Assembly (NCBI GenBank): GCA_948465965.1
Contig: CAOJYR010000015.1
Span: forward strand, 1 to 35,248
Direction of reading: 5' to 3'
DNA length: 35,248 bases
Source of the DNA: an uncultured Mycoplasmatota bacterium
GTDB taxonomy: Bacteria; Bacillota_I; Bacilli_A; RF39; UBA660
Below the pieces are notes generated by a model. It searched no databases. It worked only from the letters and a program-made list of their open reading frames with translations, and had not been told where the DNA came from. Positions 17,587-25,230 of this stretch are shown one piece after another. The first letter of the stretch is position 1. The number at the start of each line of letters is the position of its first letter. The position numbers were made by a program, and so were the translations under genes.

Positions 17587-19299
17587 TTATTCATCATAGA
17601 CCGAAAGTAACTTCTTATAAATATCTGCATCTACTATTGAAGTAGTCTTTATAGAAACATCCAAAGATTTTTTATATTCACCCTTATAAAACAACTCTTC
17701 TGCATCAAACAACCCAGAATCAACTTCGTCATAATAAGCCCTATATCGATTTCCATAAACAATAGCCATCTCGGCAAGTTGTGCAGTCTTTATCATCTCG
17801 TTAGTAGTATTATAAAGTTTTAAAACCAAATCCCGTGCAGTATCTACCCTAGTATTTAATGTTTTAATAACTATAGGTTTTTTCTCTAATTCTTTAATTA
17901 CCTCAACTATAGCCTCATTAGCCTCAGATAACTGTACAAAATAATTATCTGTAATAATAGGTAATTTATAACTACGCATTTTCTCTTTACATTTCTTTAA
18001 AAAAGCTTGTATTTCATCTAACTGCTCGCGTGCTCTAACTTCATCATCATACATATTTCCTAAAGATTTTAAAGCTTGATCAAGATCTTCTTCCATCTCC
18101 TTAAGACGAACAGTTAAATCCTCAACCTCCTTATGTAAAATAGAATAAGGCGTTGAATTAGCCTCCACTTTTGAAAGTAACTTTTTATAATCATCATTAA
18201 TAACAACCAAAATCTTTTTTACTTCGTGTATAATTTCAATATCCTTTTCATTTAAATCATACATACTTTTAATATCATCTAATTGGTTATAAATATCTTT
18301 AACTACAATATTTGTTTTCTCAAGCTTTTTAGAAAAATCCTTTTCTATTTCTTCATAAACCTTTCTAGAAAGACGCTCTTTCTCAAAATCAACAAATAAT
18401 GAATCAAAATAATCAAGCATTGTCTTAAGCTCAAACATACAATCCTCTAAGTTTAAAACCTTAACCTTATCAAGAACATTACCAATATTTTTCTTTGACT
18501 CTTCTAAATTATAATCTATATTTAAGTAATCAAGCGGATAACCTAAATTTGTCATTTCCTCAAACGTATCTTTAATTTCCTTCATACGATTAGGAATAAT
18601 CTGCTTAGCCATCAAAAGTAAATCAGGAACTTCCTTAACCACAATACTCATATGATCAATCATAGTATCAAGTGCTTTAACAATATGGACAACTTCACTA
18701 TACTCATTTTTATCCATAACTTTCTCAAAATCTAAAAATCTTTTTTCTATATTTTCAAGTTGTAAAGATATAGCATCTTGCATGTCATCATACATCTGCT
18801 TATGATCACTAAATTCACGAGAAAGTTCACGATACTTAGTTTTTAGTTTAATAACAATAGCCCTGTATTTCTCCTCACTTAATGTGATTTCTTTAATTTC
18901 ACCTAATAAATGATCAGCAGCCTCTTTAGCCTTATAAATCTCCATTTCAGTTTTTGCAAGTCTATAGCTACAAGTTTTATAATCTTTCTTCTCTATATAA
19001 ATATCTAAATCAATTAGCATATCATCAATCTGAATTAATTGATTCTCTTTTATACTTGTAAACTTCTCTTGCCAATTATTATATTTTTCTTCCATCTTAT
19101 CATTTTTTATAATTGGTTCTACCTTGGAAAGTTCAAGTAATACAGGAGTAGAGGCAACCATATTCTTTTGAATCTCTAAACTTTGAACTTTCTTTCTATA
19201 ACTGTTAGCAGTAATCTTTCTAATAAAGTGAAGTAAAACAATAATAAGTATTATTGAAATAACAACAAAAGAGCCAATAATTAAAAACTGTCCATGCAT
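17587..19299 (-). CDS. ezrA: Septation ring formation regulator EzrA
   Basis: EzrA is a membrane-anchored division protein that interacts with FtsZ, limits extra Z rings and helps coordinate septal wall synthesis in Firmicutes. The 570-residue product matches the family length. One membrane helix at about residues 5-26 is followed by a long, almost entirely helical cytoplasmic region of spectrin-like coiled-coil segments with high Glu/Lys content. AGGTGA lies five bases before the ATG. It is divergent from rpsD and upstream of thiI, a neighbourhood also known in Bacillus subtilis. EzrA is typical of Bacilli, which supports the lineage call. Confidence 0.93.
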   Translation of the reverse strand: MHGQFLIIGSFVVISIILIIVLLHFIRKITANSYRKKVQSLEIQKNMVASTPVLLELSKVEPIIKNDKMEEKYNNWQEKFTSIKENQLIQIDDMLIDLDIYIEKKDYKTCSYRLAKTEMEIYKAKEAADHLLGEIKEITLSEEKYRAIVIKLKTKYRELSREFSDHKQMYDDMQDAISLQLENIEKRFLDFEKVMDKNEYSEVVHIVKALDTMIDHMSIVVKEVPDLLLMAKQIIPNRMKEIKDTFEEMTNLGYPLDYLNIDYNLEESKKNIGNVLDKVKVLNLEDCMFELKTMLDYFDSLFVDFEKERLSRKVYEEIEKDFSKKLEKTNIVVKDIYNQLDDIKSMYDLNEKDIEIIHEVKKILVVINDDYKKLLSKVEANSTPYSILHKEVEDLTVRLKEMEEDLDQALKSLGNMYDDEVRAREQLDEIQAFLKKCKEKMRSYKLPIITDNYFVQLSEANEAIVEVIKELEKKPIVIKTLNTRVDTARDLVLKLYNTTNEMIKTAQLAEMAIVYGNRYRAYYDEVDSGLFDAEELFYKGEYKKSLDVSIKTTSIVDADIYKKLLSVYDE

Positions 19300-19500
19300 A
19301 CTATCACCTCTATCATAAGACTACTTTTATTTTAACATAAATAGCAAACAAATTTCTACAAATTTAGAAAAATATACAAAAAATACCAATTAAAGTTTTA
19401 ATTAATATTGAAATTACTATACAATTATAATAATATTAACTCCTTTCATAAAAAACCTAATTACATATTCTTAAACAAAAACCCTTCTTTAATAAAAAGC
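19300..19500. other. AT-rich divergent intergenic region, no gene seen
   Basis: Between ezrA (leftward) and the rpsD promoter I find no open frame with a ribosome binding site and no strong hairpin. The stretch must hold the ezrA promoter, but no convincing -35/-10 pair stands out. Confidence 0.5.
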
Positions 19501-19529
19501 TTGACTTATAAGGACTTTTCGCATATAAT
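19501..19529 (+). promoter_or_regulatory. Strong sigma-A promoter of rpsD
   Basis: TTGACT at 19501-19506 and TATAAT at 19524-19529 are 17 bases apart. Transcription should start near 19536 and give a leader of about 160 bases before rpsD. Confidence 0.85.
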
Positions 19530-19535
19530 TAATAC

Positions 19536-19690
19536 TGCAATTCACTTGAAACAGCGAATTTAGAATATTTTAATGTGTTTTTCAAGTTATATAATTGAGT
19601 AACTATTGCTGTTTACGCGAAAAAATAAGAAAAACTCCCTAAAGTATGACTAAATTACTACAGTGAAATGTATAATTTATAGAAAGGAGA
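19536..19690 (+). promoter_or_regulatory. rpsD leader RNA, candidate S4 autoregulatory pseudoknot
   Basis: ACTTGAA (19544-19550) pairs with TTCAAGT (19581-19587). AAACAGC (19549-19555) can pair with GCTGTTT (19608-19614) beyond that hairpin, which gives a pseudoknot geometry. In Bacillus subtilis and relatives ribosomal protein S4 binds a structured rpsD leader and represses its own gene. The position, length and cross-pairing here fit such an element. No intrinsic terminator is visible in the leader, so control would act on translation or in another way. Confidence 0.6.
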
Positions 19691-19697
19691 ATTATTT

Positions 19698-20300
19698 ATG
19701 GCAAGATATACTGGATCTAGTTATAAACAAGCTCGTCGTGTTGGATTTTCTATTTCAGAAACAGGTAAAGAATTAGCTCGTCGTCCATATGGACCTGGTC
19801 AACATGGTAATGCACGTAAAGGTAAATTATCAGATTATGGAGTACAATTAAAGGAAAAACAAAAAGTACGTTTCATGTATGGACTTAATGAAAGACAATT
19901 TAAAAACACATTTAAGAAAGCTGAAAAAATCAAGGGTGTTAAAGGTACTAACTTCTTAAGACTACTTGAGTCCCGCCTAGATAACTTAGTTTATCGTATC
20001 GGTTTTGCATCTACTCGTCGTGGAGCTAGACAACTTGTTAACCATGGACATGTAACTGTAAATGGTAAAAAAGTTGATATTCCTTCATATCAAGTAAAAG
20101 TTGGAGATGTTATTTCTCTAAAAGAAGACGATAAGAACTTAAAAGTAGTTGCAGAAAGCTTATCTAAAGTAACTAAAAGAGTTGATTTCATTACATATGA
20201 TGAAGGAAAGATGGAAGGAACTTTCGTAAGACTTCCTGAAAGAAATGAACTTAATGCTGAAATTAATGAAGCATTAATCGTTGAATTCTATAACAAGTAA
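19698..20300 (+). CDS. rpsD: 30S ribosomal protein S4
   Basis: S4 is a primary 16S rRNA-binding protein that nucleates 30S assembly and often represses its own synthesis. The 200-residue product has the bacterial S4 length. It shows the N-terminal [11 protein letters not shown] and [10 protein letters not shown] segments and an RNA-binding S4 domain at about 93-155 ([23 protein letters not shown]). The zinc-binding cysteines of some S4 proteins are absent. AAGGAGA lies eight bases before the ATG. It stands alone with its own promoter and terminator, as in Bacillus subtilis, where it is also close to tyrS. Base composition is visibly richer in preferred codons than that of its neighbours. Confidence 0.98.
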   Translation: MARYTGSSYKQARRVGFSISETGKELARRPYGPGQHGNARKGKLSDYGVQLKEKQKVRFMYGLNERQFKNTFKKAEKIKGVKGTNFLRLLESRLDNLVYRIGFASTRRGARQLVNHGHVTVNGKKVDIPSYQVKVGDVISLKEDDKNLKVVAESLSKVTKRVDFITYDEGKMEGTFVRLPERNELNAEINEALIVEFYNK

Positions 20301-20305
20301 TAACA

Positions 20306-20342
20306 AAAAAATAAAGACTAAACAAATAGTCTTTATTTTTTT
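20306..20342 (+). terminator. Bidirectional terminator between rpsD and the phosphatase gene
   Basis: AAATAAAGACTA and TAGTCTTTATTT pair around a six-base loop with A and T runs on either side, so it can work on both strands. It overlaps the end of the leftward phosphatase gene. Confidence 0.85.
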
Positions 20343-20872
20343 ATCTCTATTTCTTCATAAAAACAATTATCAATTGCAATATCTAACAAATTCCCCTTTA
20401 ATTCATGTTTAAGCAATAAATGATGTAATACTCTAAATGTAGCCCCATGTGTAACTAACAAAATATCTTCTCCATCATGTTTATCTAAAATATAATCTAG
20501 AAAAAGACGACAACGTTTAAACATATCCTGAATAGATTCTATCCCCAAATCAGAACAATTCTTATCATAATCCCAATATTTTATAAAATCATACAAATGA
20601 TTAGGTTTCCCATCTAATTGACCAAAATCACGCTCAATAAGTCTTTCATCAGGTATCATTTCCACTCGATCACCAATTAAGATCATTGCTGTTTCAACAC
20701 ACCTAATTAAAGGAGAGGTATAGCAAATATCAAAATGCTTCGCTCTAAATTCATCTCTAAGCCTTTGACACTGCCTTCTTCCAGTATCGTTAAGTAAATT
20801 ATTTTTTCGCCCCTGAATAAGATCCTTATAATTATCTTCTGTTTGACCATGTCTAACTAAAGTTACTTTCAT
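20333..20872 (-). CDS. Histidine phosphatase family protein (phosphoglycerate mutase-like)
   Basis: A 179-residue member of the histidine phosphatase superfamily. The catalytic motif LVRHGQT lies at residues 5-11. A TSPLIRC segment follows near 55, ERDFGQLDG near 85, and the second catalytic histidine is in VTHGA near 140. The length fits the small phosphatases of the CobC/GpmB type rather than a full glycolytic mutase. AGGTT precedes the ATG, and the gene follows the propeller-like gene by two bases, so they are coupled. The substrate cannot be read from sequence. Confidence 0.88.
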   Translation of the reverse strand: MKVTLVRHGQTEDNYKDLIQGRKNNLLNDTGRRQCQRLRDEFRAKHFDICYTSPLIRCVETAMILIGDRVEMIPDERLIERDFGQLDGKPNHLYDFIKYWDYDKNCSDLGIESIQDMFKRCRLFLDYILDKHDGEDILLVTHGATFRVLHHLLLKHELKGNLLDIAIDNCFYEEIEIKK

Positions 20873-20874
20873 TA

Positions 20875-22089
20875 TTATTTAACCTCCAAGACTTTTAGAG
20901 CATCACTATATGTAATAAATTTACTTAAATAGCCATCCTCATTATAAGAAGAATATCCACTAACTAAATAATTATTATCAACTAATTTAACTGTAGTAAA
21001 ATAGTCATCCTGTTCATCCCCATACTCTAAAACAGAAACCTTTTTTAAATTTGATTTATATTTACCAATTAAGCCATTATACATAAGTCCCTTTTTATTA
21101 GTAGATGCTTTTTTATTATAAATAGCTGTAGTACCAATAACAACTATATCGTTATTAGCATCCCGAATTACTTCATTAAATCTTTCTATACCATTAGACT
21201 CATAAGTAACTTCTCCAATATAACTACAATTTAAATCATATTTAACTATCAATGCAACAGTAGCACTATCGTTAGCATCAATGCTTTTAGATCCCGTTAT
21301 AATTAATTCATCATCTAAAAGAACAACACCTGAAAATCCTAAAGTATCAGTATCACTATATTTTGTAGTAATTAAGTGATTACCAAACATATCATATTTA
21401 GATACAATGCCTATTTTACTATCATCTTTACCAACTGCATAAATATAACTATCATCTACAACCAAATTATTATAAATAGCTGTCCTACTACTACCATAAT
21501 TACTTTTCCAAACAAGTTTACCCTCTTTATCATATTTCAATAAAAATGCCCCACCTTCTTCAGATGTACCTAAAGTCATATCACTATAAATACTTTGACC
21601 AGTAACAATATAACCATCATCTACAACCAAGACATTCGTAAACTTTGAGTTGTCCAAAATCTGAAATTCCTTTTCAAATAATACTTTCCCCAAAGAATCA
21701 TATTTAACAAGTAATGCAGTCCTAAAGGAATTACGATGCTCAAATTTACTACTTTCAAAACTTCCAACTGCGACTATATCTTCACCATCGCTAGCAACAC
21801 CAAAATAAGCACCATTATATCCCTTATTAAATACCTTTTCCCAAACCTTTTCCTTCTTCTGATTATATTTAGTTATTTTCGCCTTTTCAAAATGTTTATC
21901 ATTATCATTATTGCTACCAACTGCTATATAAGAATCATCTAAATAAACAAAATCATTAATGCCATCAAAATAATTATATTCATCTTGCCTAAGATAGTTT
22001 AAATAAATAAAATAACCTATTTCCAACAATAAAATTACAATACAAACAAAAGAAATAACCTTTAAAATTTTTAATATCATCCTGTTCAT
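20875..22089 (-). CDS. Membrane-anchored beta-propeller-like protein
   Basis: A 404-residue protein with one hydrophobic anchor at about residues 8-28. The outer part contains at least six repeats with a '(K/S)KYD..G......' strand followed by a 'DD.YIV.G' strand, about 50-55 residues apart. That pattern suggests a six- or seven-bladed propeller related to the delta-60/WD40-like bacterial repeats. AGGTGA lies four bases before the ATG. No lipobox is present. It is cotranscribed with the histidine phosphatase. The function is unknown; an extracytoplasmic binding or scaffold role is inference. Confidence 0.7.
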   Translation of the reverse strand: MNRMILKILKVISFVCIVILLLEIGYFIYLNYLRQDEYNYFDGINDFVYLDDSYIAVGSNNDNDKHFEKAKITKYNQKKEKVWEKVFNKGYNGAYFGVASDGEDIVAVGSFESSKFEHRNSFRTALLVKYDSLGKVLFEKEFQILDNSKFTNVLVVDDGYIVTGQSIYSDMTLGTSEEGGAFLLKYDKEGKLVWKSNYGSSRTAIYNNLVVDDSYIYAVGKDDSKIGIVSKYDMFGNHLITTKYSDTDTLGFSGVVLLDDELIITGSKSIDANDSATVALIVKYDLNCSYIGEVTYESNGIERFNEVIRDANNDIVVIGTTAIYNKKASTNKKGLMYNGLIGKYKSNLKKVSVLEYGDEQDDYFTTVKLVDNNYLVSGYSSYNEDGYLSKFITYSDALKVLEVK

Positions 22090-22204
22090 AACATCACCTA
22101 AACTTCCACTATATATTTTAATTTTAACAAAAATAATTACCTTTTAAAAGGCAAACAAAAAGAAAACATCAATTTCCTTATTCTTAATTGTAAATTAACA
22201 TTTC

Positions 22205-23437
22205 CTATTTAAAAGTACCTATATAATGTTTTTTCTTTCCACGACGTATAACTACATATTTTTGTTCTATCGCAACATTTTTAGTAACAACAAATTCCAA
22301 ATCTGCCACTTTTTCTCCATTTAAACTAATAGAATTATTCTTAATAAATTCACGGGCTTCTCTTTTACTAGAACATGCACCAGAAGAAACTAATAAATCA
22401 ACAAGTAAAATATCTTCACTTAGTTCAAATGGTTCAATCCCCTTAAAAGCATCCTCAATTTGTTTAACAGTCAAACTTTTAATATCACCACTAAATAATG
22501 ACTCACTAATTTTTTCAGCTTCTGCATAAGATTCTTTTCCATGCAAATCTGTAATAATCTCACGCGCAAGTGCTTTATGCGCTTCTCTTAAGTGAGGATT
22601 TTCTGTATTGGACTTTTCCAATGCTTCTATTTCATCTTTAGTTAAGAAAGTAAATATTTTTAAATAATCAATAACCATTTCATCATCAACATTAATTAAA
22701 TATTGATACAACTCATAGCTAGAGGTTTTTTTCTCATCTAACCATAATGCATTTCCTTCACTTTTTCCAAATTTACGCCCATATTTATCCAAAACCAAAG
22801 GCATTGTAAAAGCATATGCATCCTTCCCCGTCTTTTTCTTAATCAAATCAAGACCAGTAGTAATATTACCCCATTGATCAGATCCTTCAGCTTGCATTAT
22901 ACAACCCTTATTTTCATATAACCATAAAAAATCATACCCTTGTATTAATGTATATGTAAATTCGGCAAAAGTTATACCAGAATCGAGTCTTCTTCTAATA
23001 ATATCTTTATCAAGCATATAGTTAATATTAATATACTTTCCAACATCCCTTAAAAAATCAGTTACTTCATAACCCTTAAACCAATCATAGTTATTAACAA
23101 CTTCAGCCTTTCCATCAAAAATCTCACTTACCTGCTTCTTTATTCCCTCTAAATTTTTATTAAGTTGTTCTTTAGAAATAATCTCACGTTCAGCAGTAGG
23201 TCTAGGGTCCCCAATAAGACCAGTAGCACCACCACATAAAAGAATAGGATGATGCCCAGCCCTAGCAAGCCTTTTTGCAGTAATTAAAGACGAATAATGT
23301 CCTAAATGCAAACTATCTGCAGTAGGATCTGTTCCCCAATAAAAAGTAATATTACCACTATTAATCTTATCTTCTAAATCCTCTCCAGCCATATCTTTAA
23401 TAAGGCCTCTCCATTTTAATTCTTCAAATAATGTCAT
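22205..23437 (-). CDS. tyrS: Tyrosyl-tRNA synthetase
   Basis: Charges tRNA-Tyr with tyrosine in the cytoplasm. The 410-residue class I enzyme has the HIGH-type motif HLGH at 44-47, the tyrosine pocket region QGYDFLWLYENKGC, QAEGSDQWGN near 190, and the KMSKS-type loop KFGKS near 232. A C-terminal S4-like RNA-binding domain starts at about 345. AGGAGG lies eight bases before the ATG. It is the last gene of an operon headed by a T-box leader and containing the broken CYTH gene and the ImmA/IrrE-like gene. The stop of the preceding gene is three bases upstream. Induction by uncharged tRNA-Tyr is expected. Confidence 0.98.
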   Translation of the reverse strand: MTLFEELKWRGLIKDMAGEDLEDKINSGNITFYWGTDPTADSLHLGHYSSLITAKRLARAGHHPILLCGGATGLIGDPRPTAEREIISKEQLNKNLEGIKKQVSEIFDGKAEVVNNYDWFKGYEVTDFLRDVGKYININYMLDKDIIRRRLDSGITFAEFTYTLIQGYDFLWLYENKGCIMQAEGSDQWGNITTGLDLIKKKTGKDAYAFTMPLVLDKYGRKFGKSEGNALWLDEKKTSSYELYQYLINVDDEMVIDYLKIFTFLTKDEIEALEKSNTENPHLREAHKALAREIITDLHGKESYAEAEKISESLFSGDIKSLTVKQIEDAFKGIEPFELSEDILLVDLLVSSGACSSKREAREFIKNNSISLNGEKVADLEFVVTKNVAIEQKYVVIRRGKKKHYIGTFK

Positions 23438-23440
23438 TTT

Positions 23441-23929
23441 CTAATCCTCCTTAAATTTTAATATTTTTAATTTTCCTTTTTCTTCTACTTTCTTCTTTTT
23501 TTCATAAATTAGACTTTCAGGAATCTTATACTTATTAGCCAAATATAAAACTTTATCGGCATTCAAACCTCTTAAAAAATTACTCGAAAAACTAACATCT
23601 GGCATCAACAAATCAAGCGTCTTTAAATAAGCTACTCTATCATGCATAGTTTCATTAAACACAACATAATCAGGCTGTTTATCACCATAAAGATTAATAT
23701 AAGATAATAAATAAGCTACTAAAAACCTCTGAAAAGTAAACTTTAAATTTATATTAACAAAAATTTCAAAAAATCCATTTCTTTTGCCATATCCAGCATA
23801 TACAGCATCAGTCATTGGAGCCTGATAAACATCAACACCACACTCTTTAGCTATTTTCACAATATCTGGAACCTCAGCAACATCTAAATATTTAACAAAT
23901 ATTCTAGGATCTTTAATACGTCCTTTCAA
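23441..23929 (-). CDS. Degenerate ImmA/IrrE-like protein lacking the HEXXH motif
   Basis: A 162-residue protein that resembles the ImmA/IrrE (DUF955) metallopeptidase family. The segment FTFQRFLVAYLLSYINLYG sits where the family has 'RFTLAHELGHYLLH', and LDLLMP matches the family's 'FAAELLMP' block about 35 residues later. The zinc-binding HEXXH is replaced by YLLSY, so peptidase activity is not expected. A TTG start at 23929 is chosen: GGAGGTGA ends five bases before it, whereas the longer frame would bury that site inside the gene. It lies between the CYTH pseudogene and tyrS under the same T-box. The fold assignment is from motif spacing only; an unrelated origin remains possible. Confidence 0.65.
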   Translation of the reverse strand: MKGRIKDPRIFVKYLDVAEVPDIVKIAKECGVDVYQAPMTDAVYAGYGKRNGFFEIFVNINLKFTFQRFLVAYLLSYINLYGDKQPDYVVFNETMHDRVAYLKTLDLLMPDVSFSSNFLRGLNADKVLYLANKYKIPESLIYEKKKKVEEKGKLKILKFKED

Positions 23930-23959
23930 CCAAATCACCTCCAAATTATAATCGTTTAG

Positions 23960-24255
23960 TTATCTTCGATTATCTTCTAATTTTAAATCATATATTTCAT
24001 TTAGATTATATCCATAGTCTAAATAGACCTTTTCCACATCTTTAGTAACAATTTGGTCAAGGTTAAATCCAAGTTTTGATACAATATTATATACAGCATC
24101 CTCACTTTTACCCTCGATTTCTAAATAATCTGGAATAAAAGGCCATGAATCAATATCAATCTCCACTCCATCTAAAACATATTGAACTCTTCTAACTTAC
24201 TAATAATTTTTTTCTTATCAATATCTAATATTCCAACTTCATATTCTGTATGCAT
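23960..24255 (-). pseudogene. Broken CYTH-domain (class IV adenylate cyclase-like) gene
   Basis: From ATG 24255, with AGGAGG four bases upstream, the frame reads MHTEYEVGILDIDKKKIISK and stops after 27 codons. That is the N-terminus of CYTH/class IV cyclase-like proteins, including the ExE-type EYEVKIL strand. One frame over, the sequence resumes as RRVQYVLDGVEIDIDSWPF and continues to the family's C-terminus, ending at 23960. The central region of roughly 80 residues, with the basic and acidic tunnel strands, is missing. The two parts join at a short TAGAAGAGTT stretch, suggesting deletion between short direct repeats plus a frame shift. Intact homologues act on nucleoside or inorganic triphosphates. 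This copy should be inactive. Confidence 0.85.
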
Positions 24256-24270
24256 ATATCCTCCTAAGAC

Positions 24271-24304
24271 AAAAAAACTACCCTCCCATAAGGACGAATA
24301 GTTC
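24271..24304 (-). terminator. T-box leader terminator hairpin
   Basis: Minus-strand CTATTCGTCC pairs with GGGAGGGTAG (one mismatch, several G-T pairs) and is followed by seven T residues. It overlaps the 3' side of the antiterminator, as expected for a transcriptional T-box. Confidence 0.85.
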
Positions 24305-24480
24305 GCGGTACCACCTTAATTTATAAGTATGACTTATACACTCAAATATCTTAACGCGATAAACGATTTTTCTCCTAATAATGTAATTCATAAATAATTA
24401 TCTCCTAGTTTTCACCAACCACTAAGTCTCTAAAAGTAATAATTACTTACTACTAAGTTATTAATCACCAAAAATTACAT
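24271..24480 (-). promoter_or_regulatory. T-box riboswitch of the tyrS operon
   Basis: On the minus strand the conserved T-box AAGGTGGTACCGCG spans about 24304-24317, with CGTCCTTA completing the antiterminator. The distal Stem I landmarks AGAGA (near 24430) and GGTTGGTGAAAAC (near 24420) are present. ATGTAATT at the 5' end pairs with AATTACAT near 24381-24388, closing Stem I. A TAC triplet lies in that 3' strand, but pairing overlaps it and I cannot fix the specifier by eye; tyrosine is expected from tyrS downstream. A TATACT at 24485-24490 is a likely -10. Uncharged tRNA should favour antitermination and read-through into the operon. Confidence 0.93.
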
Positions 24481-24501
24481 AACTAGTATAACATAAATTT
24501 C

Positions 24502-24525
24502 AAAAAAAAGAAGACTATTTAGTCT
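24502..24525 (-). terminator. Terminator of the ytxH-like gene
   Basis: AGACT and AGTCT pair around a four-base loop, overlapping the stop codon of the gene. The minus-strand tail is TCTTTTTTTTG. Confidence 0.65.
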
Positions 24526-24928
24526 CTTTTTCTAATTTTTTTACAACATCTTTAGTAACTTCAATTGCCTTTTGCTTAACTTCTTCTGCTGCATCTTTCA
24601 AAACTGGAGTACCTTTTTCAATCGCTAAGTCAACTAACTCTTGAACCTTCTCCTTGATAACTTCTGTTTTTTCTTTAGCAATCTTTAAAACTTTTTCTCC
24701 ATCCAAATCACTTAACTCTTTTTTGATTTCTTCTACTTTTTTATCAAACTCATCTTTTACTTCATCAATATCAATATTCTTAATTTGTTTAACTAAATCA
24801 TCCAATTTAGCTTTCAATTCAGCTCTTGTTTCACTACCCTTCTTTGGTGCAAACAAAACTCCAAGTCCTGCACCAATAGTAGCTCCAGCTATAAACTTTC
24901 CTAACCCTGGTTTTTTACATTTACTCAT
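24515..24928 (-). CDS. YtxH-domain protein
   Basis: A 137-residue protein with the YtxH signature at residues 8-32: GKFIAGATIGAGLGVLFAPK followed by KGSETR. One glycine-rich hydrophobic segment is followed by a long Lys/Glu helical region that resembles apolipophorin or LEA-like amphipathic helices. In Bacillus subtilis ytxH is a general stress gene cotranscribed with ytxG, a DUF948 protein. The same pair is found here, with an eight-base overlap. ATG 24928 follows GAGGAGG closely; the 26 extra upstream codons of the longer frame overlap the previous gene. The molecular role is not known. Confidence 0.85.
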   Translation of the reverse strand: MSKCKKPGLGKFIAGATIGAGLGVLFAPKKGSETRAELKAKLDDLVKQIKNIDIDEVKDEFDKKVEEIKKELSDLDGEKVLKIAKEKTEVIKEKVQELVDLAIEKGTPVLKDAAEEVKQKAIEVTKDVVKKLEKETK

Positions 24929-25211
24929 AATCATCCTCCTCTTTATTTTTCTTTTTATTAAATATCTTAGAAACAAATGTAATAATTCCACTAACCATTT
25001 TATCACTAATCATAGATAATCCATAAGAGGTTTTATTAATAGCATGAAAAACCCCATTCAAAGAATTTACCTTTTCTTCAATATTATCAACTACTTTATC
25101 AACCTTATCTAAAATGTAAATTAGTTTTATTCCTAAAATAATTAATACTATTAATAATATGATACCAAATGTATATAATAATACTGGTAAAACAACATTT
25201 AATGCTTCCAT
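24921..25211 (-). CDS. DUF948 (YtxG-like) membrane protein
   Basis: A 96-residue protein with one N-terminal membrane helix at about residues 7-30 and a helical tail ending in a Lys/Glu/Asp-rich stretch. The 'LDKVDKVVDNIEEKVNSLNG' region matches the DUF948 pattern of YtxG. AAAGGA lies seven bases before the ATG. It overlaps the YtxH-like gene downstream. The pair is expected at the envelope in stress or stationary phase; that expectation comes from Bacillus, not from this sequence. Confidence 0.75.
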   Translation of the reverse strand: MEALNVVLPVLLYTFGIILLIVLIILGIKLIYILDKVDKVVDNIEEKVNSLNGVFHAINKTSYGLSMISDKMVSGIITFVSKIFNKKKNKEEDDYE

Positions 25212-25230
25212 AACAAATCCTTTCTATTCC

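Noticed and set aside
22141-22152. Palindrome CCTTTTAAAAGG upstream of the propeller-like gene
   Set aside because: Short AT-rich palindromes are common at this composition and no U-tract or second copy supports a function.
24381-24390. TAC triplet as the T-box specifier codon
   Set aside because: The same bases pair with the 5' end to close Stem I, so the specifier loop may be elsewhere. A covariance model is needed.
24654-25019. Plus-strand open frame of 121 codons opposite the ytxH and DUF948 genes
   Set aside because: It is the antisense shadow of Lys/Glu-rich coding sequence and has no ribosome binding site.
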